Below are positions 12,211 to 23,737 of a stretch of DNA of 64,000 bases, one piece after another (the stretch's first letter is position 1; each line of letters begins with the position of its first letter). The translations under genes and the position numbers were made by a program. The notes beneath the pieces were generated by a model. It did no database searches and was not told where the DNA came from. It saw nothing but the letters and a program-made list of their open reading frames with translations. Source of the stretch: Neoscytalidium dimidiatum (Eukaryota > Ascomycota > Dothideomycetes > Botryosphaeriales > Botryosphaeriaceae); assembly GCA_037367355.1 (NCBI GenBank), contig CM074699.1, positions 1,798,001-1,862,000 of the forward strand, read 5' to 3'.

Positions 12211-14166
12211 TGGAACGACAAAAACAAGAACAACAGGCGTTAATATTGGCGTTTTGAGATGTCAGGCATGAACAAGGGTTTGGGCTCATTGAAGGTCTTT
12301 TTTTTGGACGCGAGCATGGACATTTTCTACTTTTGGCGTGTTGATACCCAGGTCCGACTCACGATTTCCATGGGCTGTCGGCTTATCTTTGGGAAGGGAG
12401 AGTGTTATTTCACGGTAGCATTATTTGTTTGCACCATGGGGCAAGGGGAAGGACTACGACAACTCTATTTGGAGTTTTCGTCTGTTCCAGGTTCGGAGGG
12501 AGGTTCAGCTTTGGGATGATGGGAGAGAAATCCCTCCTACATGACCTTCCGGGTATGAGAGAGCGAAGAAAGTAATATAGATGGACGGATGAGTCGTGTA
12601 ACTACAAAATTTAGCTTCTATCCGGGATCATCGGCATTTGCTCCGAGCGGTCGCTTTGAGTTTCTGCATCGAAGTTCGCTGTTCGATGGAATTACCCGTC
12701 TGCAAGGCCGGGAGGTTCCACGGCCTTCCACTGTGCCTCTCCCCCCACGAGATCGATATGTGATGAAGAACGGGCGAGAGTGAGAGAGCACGCGCCTCGC
12801 CTCGTCTCTGCGGATCATCAGGGTCTGAGACCTTCTTGCTTCTGCTTTGATCCGTGCGACGGATCGCATTCGCTTCAATGTCACCATGGACGCAGGCAGC
12901 CACCCGACAGCAGCTCTCTGACTCCCTATCGAGATCTTACGAGTGAGTCAATTGCGGAATTCTCGGGCATGGCTTGCGTGGCCTGACTGAGGTAAACGGT
13001 TGTCATCATCATGACGCTCTCTTGTATGTTGGGCTGTCACGATGAGGGCCAGGCTGCCACCCTTCACTCTTCCTTTCTACTTTTTTTTTTCCTCCCAGGC
13101 AGTCAGGTCGACATTATTACCAACCCTTAACAAAAAAAAAAAGGAAACATCCTGGCGTTATATTCAAAAGGCCTACGAATACCATTGTTTCCAGCCGAGA
13201 AAGGGAAATTGTTTTGATTGACTGTGGCGCTTAATGTCGTGCCTCTAAGGCCTCTCTCTCATCGAGCTAGCCTCGCACGCTCATGCAGAACAGAGAGAGA
13301 GAGAGAAAAAAAAAAATTCACACACACAGAAGAGATCCACACAAAATCGACCACATCAGCCGCTGGGCGCTAAAACATTTCCTCGTTGACACCTCCTTCC
13401 CTGTCCGAGCCAATCGTCTTCCCGTGACAGGGATCAGCCATTCGGGGGAGGAAGGAAGAGTAGTGAGACCTCTGGGCGCTTAAAAAAAAAAAAGGGAAGA
13501 TGAAAGGAAAAAGAGGGAGACAGGACGGAGTCGCCGCCGCCAGCACCGGTGTGCGCAAGGGAAAGCGAGGGACAGGCATGCATGACTGGCCGCTCACGTG
13601 CGGTGAGTGGATAAAGCAGCACCGGTGGTTTGAGAGAAGTGCAGACCGGATAGCAATTGATGGCCAGGAGAGTTTGGGGGAGCTCTCCCTCTTTCCCACC
13701 CCCCTCCCTTCTCCTGCTTCGGGTCAGTGTCATCTACGGGATGCTGATTGGACCGCATCGCGACTGCAAACACTGCGCACGGCGAGCGTGCAGGTACAAG
13801 CGAGGCCGACCGACCAGCACGCTTTCTTTCTTTAGCCATATTAACAGAGAGGAAGAAACGTTAACACGAGAGCGAAGGACGAGCGCCGTGCGCGCGTGCC
13901 CGTGCTGTGCTGTCGCAGCGCTAGAGTACGAAACACACGTATCATCCTGCCCTCTCCCCTTCCCGCACTGCTCTCTTAAGCGCCCTGGGGACTGTGCGCA
14001 CGTCCGGTCTCCACGAGCGTGCGCGCACATGATTGGACCGGACAGGGATGATATGTGTAGGCTAGTCTACTGTACATAACAAAACCCCCCGGTCGGGTCA
14101 TCTTTTTTAGACGCGGGCGCTTCGATGCACGATCTCACACGAAGGGCCAGAGAGAGAATTTCCAAA

Positions 14167-14218
14167 GGAGGAGGAGGAGGAGGAGGAATGCCCCTTCCTC
14201 CCTCCCTCCCTCCCTCTC
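14167..14218. repeat. Polypurine (GGA)n followed by polypyrimidine (CCTC)n
   Basis: GGAGG-type repeats at 14167-14187 are followed after a few bases by CCTC repeats at 14191-14218. The two halves are partly complementary, so a single strand could fold back. Each G-rich strand could also form a four-stranded structure. Confidence 0.75.
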
Positions 14219-14632
14219 TTATCCCCCCTCGGCGGCAGCCCAGCAGCTGTGCCAAAAAAAAAAAAAGAAAAACCAAGAAAGTTGTGCTGCTAAATATGGT
14301 GATGGCGCTCTCTCATTCGCTGGATGAGGACGGTGGCCCCGGTCGGCCAACCCACACACCCCTTCCTACGATGCGGGAAGGTTACAGGACGCTGGGATGG
14401 ATGGGCGACACGCCGCTTTAATTCCTTCGTCCACGCAGCCGAGTCGGCTGCACCTGGCCACCGCAGCCGCCGACGCCGCCCCCCTTCCCCGTCTCCCACG
14501 CTTTGTTTTCCGCTGCTGCGTCCGTATGTTGTTGTTGTCGTCGTCGTCGTCGTCGGGAGGCGCTAGGGCCAACGCGTTTTTGTCCCTTCCCAGCTTTATC
14601 TGTGGAGAGCACAGTGTATTGTGGGACTCCCC

Positions 14633-14661
14633 GCCCCGTGAATCAAAACAATTCACGGGGC
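14633..14661. repeat. Perfect 11-bp inverted repeat with 7-nt loop
   Basis: The left arm GCCCCGTGAAT (14633-14643) is exactly complementary to ATTCACGGGGC (14651-14661), around loop CAAAACA. It lies in the convergent gap, away from any coding region. Confidence 0.85.
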
Positions 14662-14953
14662 CCGCACTACTGGCTGCAGTTTCCCTCTCCGGAAGCTCGT
14701 CCGGCATCGCTCGGTAGCTAGGGCAGCTGAAGTCGGTTCGTTCGTTCCTGCAAGCGTGCACTCTCGCATCCATCAAAACAACAGTCGTCATGTCGCCGTC
14801 CGGCTTGCAGGATGTGACTCTTGCCATTTTAGATGTATATGTTTATTTCGACAGCCCCGATATTCCTCCATCATCTCTTCGACACCACCACTCATAATAC
14901 GCCTCAAGTATGTTGCGAGCCGTATGGGCTGAGAAATGTGTGTTCCGCTTGAA

Positions 14954-14986
14954 AAAAAAAAAAGAAAGAAAGAAAGAAAGAAAGAG
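14954..14986. repeat. A-rich tract with (GAAA)n
   Basis: A run of As merges into about six copies of a GAAA unit. Non-coding. Confidence 0.75.
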
Positions 14987-15608
14987 ACAGAAGTACGCCA
15001 TTTCCACATCTCGCCACGTGCGCCCGGCGCTTCGAAGAAAACAGTGAAAACTGTAGATCAGACACCCAACAAGTACTTGACAAGCCAATGGCACCACCCT
15101 ATGCAACAACAACAAATACATGTCATATGCATGCTGTGTGGTCTCTCACCCGAAATATCGGGAGGGGGTAAAATAACAACCAAGAAGCAGAGAGCCGAAG
15201 TGTAGTAGTAGTAGAATGCCGCTTGTGCTGTGCGTGGAAATGTCGAACTTCATCCGAGCAGTGTTTTTTGATGCAGCATGTTCGTTAAAGCCATTACGTC
15301 GTGGACAGGTCTCCCTCCTCTAAAGCAGAGGCAGAACCTCAAATCGGGGGGAAAATTATGAAGAAAGGCGATGATCCAGGCAAGGAAAAGGTTAAGTGAA
15401 GGTATGGCTGGCTCGACCGCGGCATGTACATGCGTCTGAGCGCATGAGCGCCGACTCGCTGATTGCTGGCGAGAAGGAAGCGGTCAGCCGCTCGCCAATG
15501 GCGGCAAAGTGGGAGGAACAGGCGGTGGAGTTGGTGGAGCTGCGCGGCGTGAATAAAACGCACGCAATGCAAGCATGCGGCACGGCACCGCGCGCGCACC
15601 GCCAACGT

Positions 15609-16478
15609 CTACTTGATTCGTCTCCTCTTGCCTTTCGGCGCAGGGTCTAGAGGGGCCACAGGTGCAGTGTCAACTGGGGTCCGCGAGTAGGTTACCGTGC
15701 GGGTGACAACCTGGCGCACGCTGACGGCGCGGGTATCCTTGGTCTTGCCGTCCACGCTCCATGCGCCGGGGCTCATGGTTGCGCTGTAGGGCGAGTGCAG
15801 CGAGTGGGCGCTCAGCGGGGTGCGCACGCCGGCGGAGAATGGACTGGGCGGGATGCGAAGACGGGGAGTGCGGGCGGACATGGGCCGCACGAAAGGTGAT
15901 GGTGGAGGGATGGTGACCCGCATCTCGGTTGCCGATGCTGGCGCAGCCTTCGCAGCATCGCTGGATGCGGAAGCGTCGCCGGATTTGACCGCGTCGGCGG
16001 GCTTGACAGAGTCGCTAGTGGCAGGCGGTGACGAGGCGTGCGAAGTAGCAGGTGATGCCGGCTTATCGGTGGCGGCGGCGGCGGAGGAGGAGGAGGAGGA
16101 GGAGGAGGAGGTGTTGGTGGTGGAGGAAGTGAGCGTAGTTGCGGACGAGGCTGACGAAGTCCGCGAGGTGGGTGGTCTCTCCTCGAACGTGAACTTGGAA
16201 CTGGTGCCGGTGGCCAGAGGACTCATGAGGACGGGAGAGAGGGCCTTGAGGAAATCGACGTAGGCGGCCGGAGGAGTGATGGGCGTTTTCTCGCCATCCT
16301 CGCGCTTGACAATCGAAGGAGTGGCAACCTGCGGGCTGCGCAGCTCAGACGGATAGGTTGCCGACACGGGCGTCTTGAGAGCCGACAGGGCTGGCTTCGC
16401 AGAGGTGGCAGCCATTTTGGGCGAGGGCGAAGGCGAAGGCGAATGGTCGGGAGTGGGAGGGTCGACTGGCGCGCTCAT
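15609..16478 (-). CDS. Conserved fungal low-complexity protein of unknown function
   Basis: Single exon, 289 aa. The frame is open further upstream, but the extension is Ala/Pro/Cys-rich translated leader, so the Met followed by SAPVDPPTP at 16478 is chosen. Recognisable segments are LRSPQVATPS and KTPITPPAAYVDFLKAL (about 60-100), a long Ser/Thr/Ala run (about 125-180), and PRLRIPPSPF plus VRQVVTRTVTYSRTP near the C-terminus, which ends in a basic KGKRRRIK tail suggestive of nuclear import. I recall similar S/T-P-rich proteins in other filamentous ascomycetes, but no function is known to me. Many SP/TP sites suggest proline-directed phosphorylation, which is an inference. No enzymatic fold is visible. 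Confidence 0.7.
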   Translation of the reverse strand: MSAPVDPPTPDHSPSPSPSPKMAATSAKPALSALKTPVSATYPSELRSPQVATPSIVKREDGEKTPITPPAAYVDFLKALSPVLMSPLATGTSSKFTFEERPPTSRTSSASSATTLTSSTTNTSSSSSSSSSAAAATDKPASPATSHASSPPATSDSVKPADAVKSGDASASSDAAKAAPASATEMRVTIPPPSPFVRPMSARTPRLRIPPSPFSAGVRTPLSAHSLHSPYSATMSPGAWSVDGKTKDTRAVSVRQVVTRTVTYSRTPVDTAPVAPLDPAPKGKRRRIK

Positions 16479-16935
16479 GCGGCTGGAGGGCGAGAGCAGC
16501 AGCAGTGGGAGTGTAGAGGCGGGTGGATGGTGATATTTGGGGGGAGGGCCAAGCTGGAGGTCAGGCGTGCCGCCGGGGCGGTTGTTTGGGCGCGTAGTGA
16601 GGGTTAAAACAGCGAGGGGTGTGATGCAAGATGAACAGGCCCTTGGAGGCCCTTGTAGGCTAGCAGCGGGGCCGCGGCCGGCAGCGAGGCGAACAGCCGG
16701 CCAGTGCGAGCGTGACCGGTGAGGTGCGGCGCTTAGAGAGGGCGCTGGCTGTGACTTTGCGGGCGTCCTTGCAGGCAGCGCGACGGCGGCGGTGCCTGGC
16801 GGGGCTCGGAGAGCGATTGGCTGCGGGCTAGGGCTGGGGCAGGGTAGGGCAGGACAGGGCAGCGCGGGCTGGGCTGGGCTGCGGCTGGGGCTGCGGCACC
16901 GCGGCGGCGAGCAACAGCGACAGCAAATGACAGCG

Positions 16936-16936
<1 letters not shown>

Positions 16937-16966
<30 letters not shown>
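16937..16966. repeat. Hexanucleotide microsatellite (GCGACA)n
   Basis: About five tandem copies of a GCGACA unit, lying upstream of the reverse-strand gene that starts at 16478. Confidence 0.85.
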
Positions 16967-17198
16967 TTGCGACCGCGACGGACGGCACGGCGAGCGGAGC
17001 GATGGACGAGTGCGAGCTTGTGCGAGCGAGCGCGGGTGCTGCTGACGGCGGACGGGGCGCGCGCGCTGCGATTTATGTCTGCGTGGTGGTCAGCCTGCTG
17101 CTGCGTCTTGCGTCTGCTGGGCGGGAAGCGGGACATGGGACATCGAAGCGCGCGAGTGCGAAGCCGTGGGCGGCGCATGTCGACTGGCTGCAGGCCGC

Positions 17199-17233
17199 CC
17201 AGCTGCCGCCCAGCTGCCGCCCAGCTGCCGCCC
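17199..17233. repeat. 11-bp tandem repeat (CCCAGCTGCCG)x3
   Basis: Three consecutive copies of a CCCAGCTGCCG unit. Each carries the palindrome CAGCTG. Confidence 0.8.
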
Positions 17234-17499
17234 GCCTTGGACCCGCTCCGCCGTTTGCTTGCCAGCAGCCTCTGCCCTCTGCGTGCGGGCCCGCGGGCGC
17301 CAGCCGCCGGGCCTGCTCCAGGTCGCGCGGCCAATGAAGCAGCCGTGGCTGCGGCGTAGCGACACATGCTGCCCCTCGGCTTGCCGTGCCCGCCGTGCCC
17401 GCCGTGCCCGCCGGCGCCTAGTGCCACAGCTGCCGGCTCGCCGTGTGCTGCCCGTCCAATCGCTATCAATTTGTCCGAACGCTGCCTTCTATCTCAATC

Positions 17500-19990
17500 T
17501 CAACCCGGCACCACCGCGTCGCCCACCATGACTGTCGGGTGCTGCGCCAGCCGCGACCCCTCCGCCGCCCACGGCACATGACACGCGTGCTGCCCAAAGA
17601 ACACCTTGCCCTCTCTCCGCCGCGTCTTCGCCAGCGTCACGAACGGCTCCTCGTTCTTGGCTCCCGTCTGCTGGTCGATGCAAATCATCTGGCACCGCCG
17701 GCACCGCCCAAGCAGCTGGAACCTCTGCTGCCCCACCGTGATGTGCTGCCACGAGTCCTCCGCGTACGGCTGCTCGCTGCCCGGCCTGCTCTGAAGCCTC
17801 TCCGCCACCACCATGTTGGCCCGGAACACCTCCGCCTCCGCTGCCCTGCCGCCGCTGGCCTTGATCTGCTCGTTCAGCCGGTTGACGCTGGACCGCGAGA
17901 TCACCAGGATCGGGCTCTCGTTGGATAGCAGGATTGGACGAGGCACATCGCCAGCTGCGTCTGGGAACGCGCCCGGCATCTGCCCATGCCCCGCCCTCTG
18001 TTGCTGTTGGAGGTGCGCCTTTGCATGCCTCGTCGAAGCGCCTGTGCCACCAGCGGCTGGGAACCGCGCCAGTTGGCAATCAACCCCCAACGCTTGACTG
18101 AAGAAGTCGGAGATGCTACTCGACGAGTATCTCTGCGCCGCTACCACGTCTCCGCACACACGTGTCGAGATCGCCCCGTTGGACCCGGCGAAATACGAAG
18201 GATCTGCCGATAGAGGAATGCAGATCTCTGAAGCCGTGACCGATGACGCACAGCCGCCGCCCAGTGACACCCGGAGCAATCCCTGCTCCAGATCGATGCT
18301 CGGTCGAATCAACGCCATGCGTGGGTACCGCTTCTGGGACAACGCCGCCCCGCTGCCTCTGTGAACCAGGCACCACTCGCGGTCCCAAGCAAGTCCTTCC
18401 TTGCGCACTTCCCAAGCCGTGTCCAGGGGTACCTTCCACCCGGCGCAGCTCTTGATCGGATAGATGGTCAAGCTTTCGACGTAGAACCGGCTGTCTTGCG
18501 CATCCACCACGGGTACGGGCGGAGCCAATGGCGAGTCGGCGTTTGCTGCTTCCACGAAAAACTCTCTCATAAAGTCCAGAAACCGGTCCACGTCCGAAAT
18601 GCTGCTTGGCGCGCCTACGCTCACGCGTATCATGCCGGTTGGTTTGCCGCCCATGACGTCGTTCTCGTTGCCGCAGCGCTGGCCGGCAGAAAAGTTCTCT
18701 TTCATCTCCCACGGCGATAGCTCTAACGCTGTGGCTATCCCTCCTGGATTACATAGGCCACCTGTCCTCAGCTGGATGTTCTTGATAGATGCTAACCGCT
18801 CAACCTCGAAATTGCTCGCCCAGCCTCCCCGGCTGTTGCGGACGTTGAACGCGACGATTGGGCCTTGCCTCTTAGGGTCATCATAGGCAGTTGACGCGTC
18901 AACATACATCTGACACACCGGTAAATCATTACCGTGACGAAGAGCGACCAGCCCGTTGTAAAGCCTTCTCGCAAGGAACATGGCATGACGCGAAACTTGC
19001 TCGAGGCCTTTGAACAGCGCACCGTGCACGTCCATGGCCGAATGCAGAGCAATGATGCTGTGTATGGGCAGGGTGCCATCCTCGAGCTGGTCATGCAAGG
19101 ACTCGACCTTTCGAGCGTGCCACTGTTCCTTCACGCAAACGACCATGTCTACCGTGCCTCCCCCAAAGTAACGTCTTTTCGCAAAGAGTGGAGCGGTCGT
19201 CTTGCGAACAATAAGCGCCCCGAGGTCTGGAAAGCCAAAGATCTTGTAAAGACTCAGGACCGAGAAATCGGGAGCAGCGTCGGTATTACTGAAGTCTAGC
19301 GGCGAGGTCGAGACGAAGGCTGCGGCATCCAGTAGAGTAAAAGTGGTCTGCTGAGGACTCTCCCTCGATGAACGAGCTCGTCCGCACCATTCCAATGGTA
19401 GACGACGCCCGTTCATGTTCGATTGAGCAGGATATGCGAAAAGCTCCACGGCAGACTTTGACGCAGTTTCCCGAGCCAACTTGTCGTCCAGCCATTGCTC
19501 CACCTCGGTATCAGACGAGAAGCACCGGTGCGATTTAGCAAGTTCGCGAGCTCCGACTAGGCTAGTATGGCATTCGCTGTGGTAACTGTAGGCGAAGCCA
19601 TCAGGTCGGTCGCGAAACGCCTCGAGTACCAGTTTGACCCCTGCCGTTGCGTTGGCCACAAACACGACGTCGAAGTCCTGCGGGTCGGCGCGAAACATCT
19701 GCAGGAGGCGAAGGCGGGCATCTTCTATGCGCCGTGCGGACAGCTGAGACGAAGTCGAGGCCGAGTGTGGGTTTCCATACAAATTCGAGGTCATGTCGGC
19801 GGAGAACCGATCAATCAAGGACTTAGGATATAGGGTGGTTCCGGCATGGTCAAGGTATACTGAGTCTATGGCCACACATTAGCAGGTAGTCGGAATCGCA
19901 AACTTTCGCGCCTGTAATACCCTTGAGCATCGGATATTCCCTTTCGCGGATCGCGTCCACTTCATCGTTGTAGCTGATGGGAGGGTCCAT
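17500..19990 (-). CDS. hxB: Molybdenum cofactor sulfurase
   Basis: Two exons, 19990-19921 and 19865-17500, giving 811 aa; the intron is 55 nt, phase 1, with branch site GCTAATG. The N-terminal class-V aminotransferase/NifS-like domain (about 24-440) has the YLDHAGTT start, the PLP-binding Lys in SLYKIFGF (about 231) and the persulfide Cys in the RTGGLCNPGG segment (about 395). The C-terminal half (about 483-805) has the MOSC N-terminal barrel (IYPIKSC) and a MOSC domain that binds molybdopterin. The enzyme takes sulfur from L-cysteine and places the terminal sulfido ligand on the Mo cofactor of xanthine dehydrogenase and aldehyde oxidase; in Aspergillus nidulans it is HxB, needed for purine use. 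Family members often have RTGCFCNPGAC at the active-site Cys, so the GGL here is a slight departure, though the key Cys is kept. The short first exon restores the family-typical N-terminus. Confidence 0.92.
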
Positions 19991-20831
19991 GGTGAGACGC
20001 GCCGAGGTCTGAGGTGCGAGAAAACAAGTACGGCGCCCCTTCTCTCAACCGCAGTCAGTCAGAGGAAGAAAGAAGTGTGCGAAAGTGGCCATCTGTGGAA
20101 AGCGATGACAGTGGGGATGCCGGCGACGGTGAGATAGAGGTAGTGGCAGGGAGGCGGCGGGTGCCGAAGGGTCGCCTCCGCTTCCAGGAACACGGCGCTG
20201 TCGGTTGTTGACGCCTGCAAAACGTGACTGATTGCGGGAGCAGATCAGCTTGAGTGGGGTAGAACGTCAAAAGTCTCAGCACAGGGACAAGAAAACGGTC
20301 GCATGCCGAACGCATGGACGGGGCAACAAAGAGATGTGGGTGGTGCAGCTCGCCGCGGTTCGCCGCAGGAGTGGTGGTACAGCGGGCAGGTCCGCCGAAA
20401 GGTGGGGGCCCTCGCTAACGTTCCAAATCAGGAAAGTTAGCACCTCCACCTTACCGGCACGCGCGAATACAGCAACAAAAACACTCACATAAGCAGTAGA
20501 AACTGGCGACCGGATATCAGTCATTGAGCATATATACACTACAATCTGAGCGACCGTCCCAGCAACCTATACCACGAGGACCCCGGAAATGAAAGACAGC
20601 TACAGGGGGTACATTATCACACTTATCAAAAGTTGGAACCCTTCAATTTTTCTCTTCGGACGCGATTTTCGATTACACAATCGAAAAGCAGGGATTAGGA
20701 ATGAAGATGAACTCGACTGGATTCCTGAGAAGCTAGTCCATCGCCTATAGAACCCAGCCAGGCCATTGCTCCATAATCACCTCCAGGTGGTGCGCACATC
20801 CATGAGATCCGTAGCACGAGTACCATGTGAC
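19991..20831. other. Intergenic region between hxB and the RRM/CCCH gene
   Basis: Promoter and leader of hxB on the left, 3' flank of the RRM/CCCH gene on the right. No gene is supported; the frames present are short and show no domain. Composition falls from GC-rich to AT-rich towards 20500-20760. Confidence 0.6.
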
Positions 20832-22316
20832 TTAAACGTCATCGGTAACGACCCTGAGAGCTGTAGGACGGTACACCCGTGTGCCGAAGATAGACTCCTC
20901 AGGCTCCTCATCTCCAGCGTCGCCAGGAAGAGTGATATTGGAGAAGTTGTAGGTGCGCTTTCCACGAGCCAAACCTCCGCGACGCGCGATAGACTGCGTA
21001 TGAGACGCCGTAAGGTCGTTGAGAGAACGATCGCCAATCGAATGAATGAACTTGCAGGCAGCACCGTTGCGGCAGTAGCCTTGGAGCCAGTAACGGCAGG
21101 TGTTGACGTTGCCAGCCCTGCAAGAAGATCAGTGCATGAGCCAAAATTAAGATAGAATGATGAATTCAACTCACTTGTCCATACCAGGAGCTTCAGATTT
21201 GCGTAAATACGCACCCGGATTGTTGTCAAGAAGTTCGTCGGTAGTGACTACAGTATGGAGTTAACAGAATTTAGAAGTTTCAGACCAGGAAATGAATTGC
21301 ATTGATGTTGATCTCCAGCTTTTAGAATATATGCTACGATCTCTATGCGCGAAGGATCCACGCAGGTGCTAACAGTCACGCCGGGAAAGCTTACTCTTGC
21401 TCAGGTCCCGCGCCAGGCGCAAGGTGATGGGCCAACCGAAGAGATGCTCATCGTCCATCCACTTGACAATGTGGGAAGCATCCTCAGAGTTCGCAACATC
21501 CACGAGCGCGTATCCAGGACGGCCGTTGCCACGACGAAAGATGGTCACTTTCTCACTGTTCGTAAAATGATTAGCGCTAGTGTATTTGCCTTAAGAGGGT
21601 ACGCATAACTGACATAGAACCTCCGAGGCTGGCCTTCTGTTCAATGAGCTCTTCAACATCTTTGATGTTGGCGCCAACAGGCAGATTGCTGATGCAGATG
21701 CGGCGTCCAGAGTTGGCTGCGAAGTCGTTTTGCTCAGCAGCCGCACTGTGCGTGCCCGAAGAACTTCCCGTACAAGCATAATCATTGTCACAGGAATCTT
21801 CATCAACCTGCTTTGTCTCCTCACAATCCTGCTCCTGATTCTCAGAAGGTTTCTCGTCGAGCTTGACGGCCGCACCACCCTCTTTAACTATCGTGTAAGT
21901 CTTCTCAGGAAGAGGCATGTGGTCCCCGACCTTGGTGGCCGTTGTCGGGGTGCTCGCAGGAACGATCTTGACAGCCGTACGCCTAGCGACTCTCTCCTTG
22001 GAGGGCGGTTTGTAGTCTTGGCCCAAGAGAGAACCGTTTTTTGTCTGAGAAATGGGTGGGGCTCGAGCACCCTGAGCTGCGGAGAGCTTGGGAGTGGCTT
22101 CAGGTGCGACATGCTTAGATACACGCAGATCACTTGTAGCTGCGGGGCTTGCCTGAGGAGTGGTGTCTGATTGATAAAATAAACACACATGGCGGCTAGA
22201 GATATAAGGAAAAACTTACCAGCCTCCTGCGTGGCTGCAGAATTCTTCTCCCTGATGCTGATCTTGAGTGCAGCAAGTTCGGCCCTCAGGCGCGCCAGTT
22301 CATCTTCCGAATCCAT
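20832..22316 (-). CDS. RNA-binding protein with RRM and CCCH zinc finger
   Basis: Five exons: 22316-22220, 22166-21614, 21555-21395, 21247-21175 and 21117-20832, giving 389 aa. Phases agree at every junction and the donors are GTAAGT, GTCAGT, GTAAGC and GTGAGT. The N-terminus (1-32) is a short coiled coil with an LARLRAELAAL core. A disordered acidic region follows. A divergent RRM spans about 187-268, with RNP2-like ICISNLP and RNP1-like GRPGYALVDV. A C-X7-C-X5-C-X3-H zinc finger has ligands C302, C310, C316 and H320. RRM plus CCCH points to a role in mRNA processing or stability, but I cannot name an orthologue. A GTG-initiated extension upstream is possible in frame, but the ATG at 22316 is preferred. 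Confidence 0.8.
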
Positions 22317-23737
22317 GTTGTTGCGTTTTTCCGGAGCAGGCTGGTGCGACACTAGCTGACGCGGAGCGGGTTGATGGGGAGAGGGTCTATCGTTCTGAGC
22401 GGTTGCGAGGGGAGGGAGTGAGGATGGGGCACGTCCCGACCTGCCGCCAGCGGGTAGGGGGCGCGAGCGGTGCGGAGCTGGAAAGAAAGAGGCATATTAG
22501 TGGACGAAGTCTCTAGCGGAAGAGTATCTGACCATGTGTACCAGGCTTGAATGAATTCGCGGAGGACGCAACCTCGTAACCTACCGGCACCCGCGGACGG
22601 TTGCCGTGCGGAATGAGCGAGCGCGGCATGTCGCCTCTGCAGACCTTGCGTAAACTTTCGGGGTAATGCTTTGTAAAGGTAGAGACGGAGCATACGTACC
22701 GTTTGGTTTGACCAGTGTACGAAGTGCAGCCGCGCGGCGCAGAGAGTGTTGTCGGGACTGAGGCGGAGGAGGAGAGGAAGAATGAGAGGAGCGGGAGGAC
22801 GAGGAATATAAACACAGGAACCACCCGCGCGGCGGTCACATGTGGAAGTCGCGAACTTGGTCACGCTTTCCAATTACTTCGACCTGCGCTTATGCCTGCC
22901 TTCTCTTGCTCTATTTGTAAATGACCGTCAATCACGCTAATCCAAATCAATCCCATCTCCCATCACGAGCCATAGGCATTCGAAGCAATCGTCCGGACAT
23001 AGATCCCGTGAAACCCTCGGGCACCTACGTCCGGATGACTGATCAAACTGCCGGTACTCCTTCGTACTCGCCTAGGTTTATGAAGTGATCCTCACCCACA
23101 CAGACTTACATCACGCTTCGAATGGCAGACAGCAGGGCGCCGCAGTATGAGGCTCTCCAATTCTAGATAGAAAGGATAACGGCAGGCGACACCGATGTTT
23201 TCAGATTTGCTGTTGAAAAAACTAGCTTGCGGTTGCTCTTCTGCTATTCGATGTGGAAGCAATGCTGGTCATTATGTGGATTCAAGGCTTTTGGAGTTAC
23301 AGGTATTGCGTGGTCATAAGTGGGCTGTCCGTAAAATTAGCAGTGTCGTCGAGAAGTATCGTAGTCTTATCCAGATATTTAAATATTGAGTCAGTATCAC
23401 AGGACGAGCTTCAAGTGAGTGAACGCGGTATAAGAGTACAGGGGAAAAGTCTGGTACCGGATAATTGGCGTCAGCAAAGCTTGAGAGGCAAGAGCCGTTG
23501 ACAGATCTCGAGTATATTGGTTTTATATTATCCAGACGCCAGGCGCTGCTATTCGCCCAAACTTTTTATGTTGGGGAATTTGTCATAATCAACGTCATCA
23601 AGCGAAGCGTCCGCATTGAAGAGCAGAAACATATCAACACTTGCGTAACCACAAATGAAGCGCGGTTTCCGACGACGCATATGAAAGGCGTTTTCCAAAG
23701 ACAACCATGCAAAACGGCAGGAAATGGCTCTAGCTTC
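22317..23737. other. Intergenic region
   Basis: The leader and promoter of the RRM/CCCH gene occupy the left part, which has a long reverse-strand frame to about 22873 with no domain signature. The right part is AT-richer and holds the 3' flank of SHR3. No gene is supported. Confidence 0.55.

Larger units (their letters stand above)
12211..15608. other. Convergent intergenic region rich in simple sequence
   Basis: This 3.4-kb gap lies between the 3' ends of palF and the reverse-strand gene ending at 15609. No coding region is supported. It contains many A and T homopolymers (for example near 13080, 13130, 13310 and 13480), a GGA run followed by a CCTC run (14167-14218), a GTCGTC run near 14536, a GAAA tract near 14962 and a perfect 11-bp hairpin (14633-14661). 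The frames reaching 150 codons are low in complexity and have no domain signature. Confidence 0.6.
16479..17499. other. Intergenic region and leader of the reverse-strand unknown gene
   Basis: About 1 kb of GC-rich DNA holding the probable promoter and leader of the gene starting at 16478 and the 3' flank of hxB. It contains a GCGACA hexamer tract (16937-16966), an 11-bp CCCAGCTGCCG direct repeat (about 17199-17233) and a CCGTGCCCG 9-mer repeat near 17384-17411. No coding region is supported. Confidence 0.6.

Noticed and set aside
16479..16988. N-terminal extension of the unknown protein starting at 16988
   Set aside because: The extra 170 residues are Ala/Val/Cys/Pro repeats from hexamer microsatellite and leader DNA; the inner ATG at 16478 gives a protein that begins like a normal one.
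22352..22873. Reverse-strand frame upstream of the RRM/CCCH gene
   Set aside because: It has no domain and likely is leader or promoter DNA of the gene starting at 22316.
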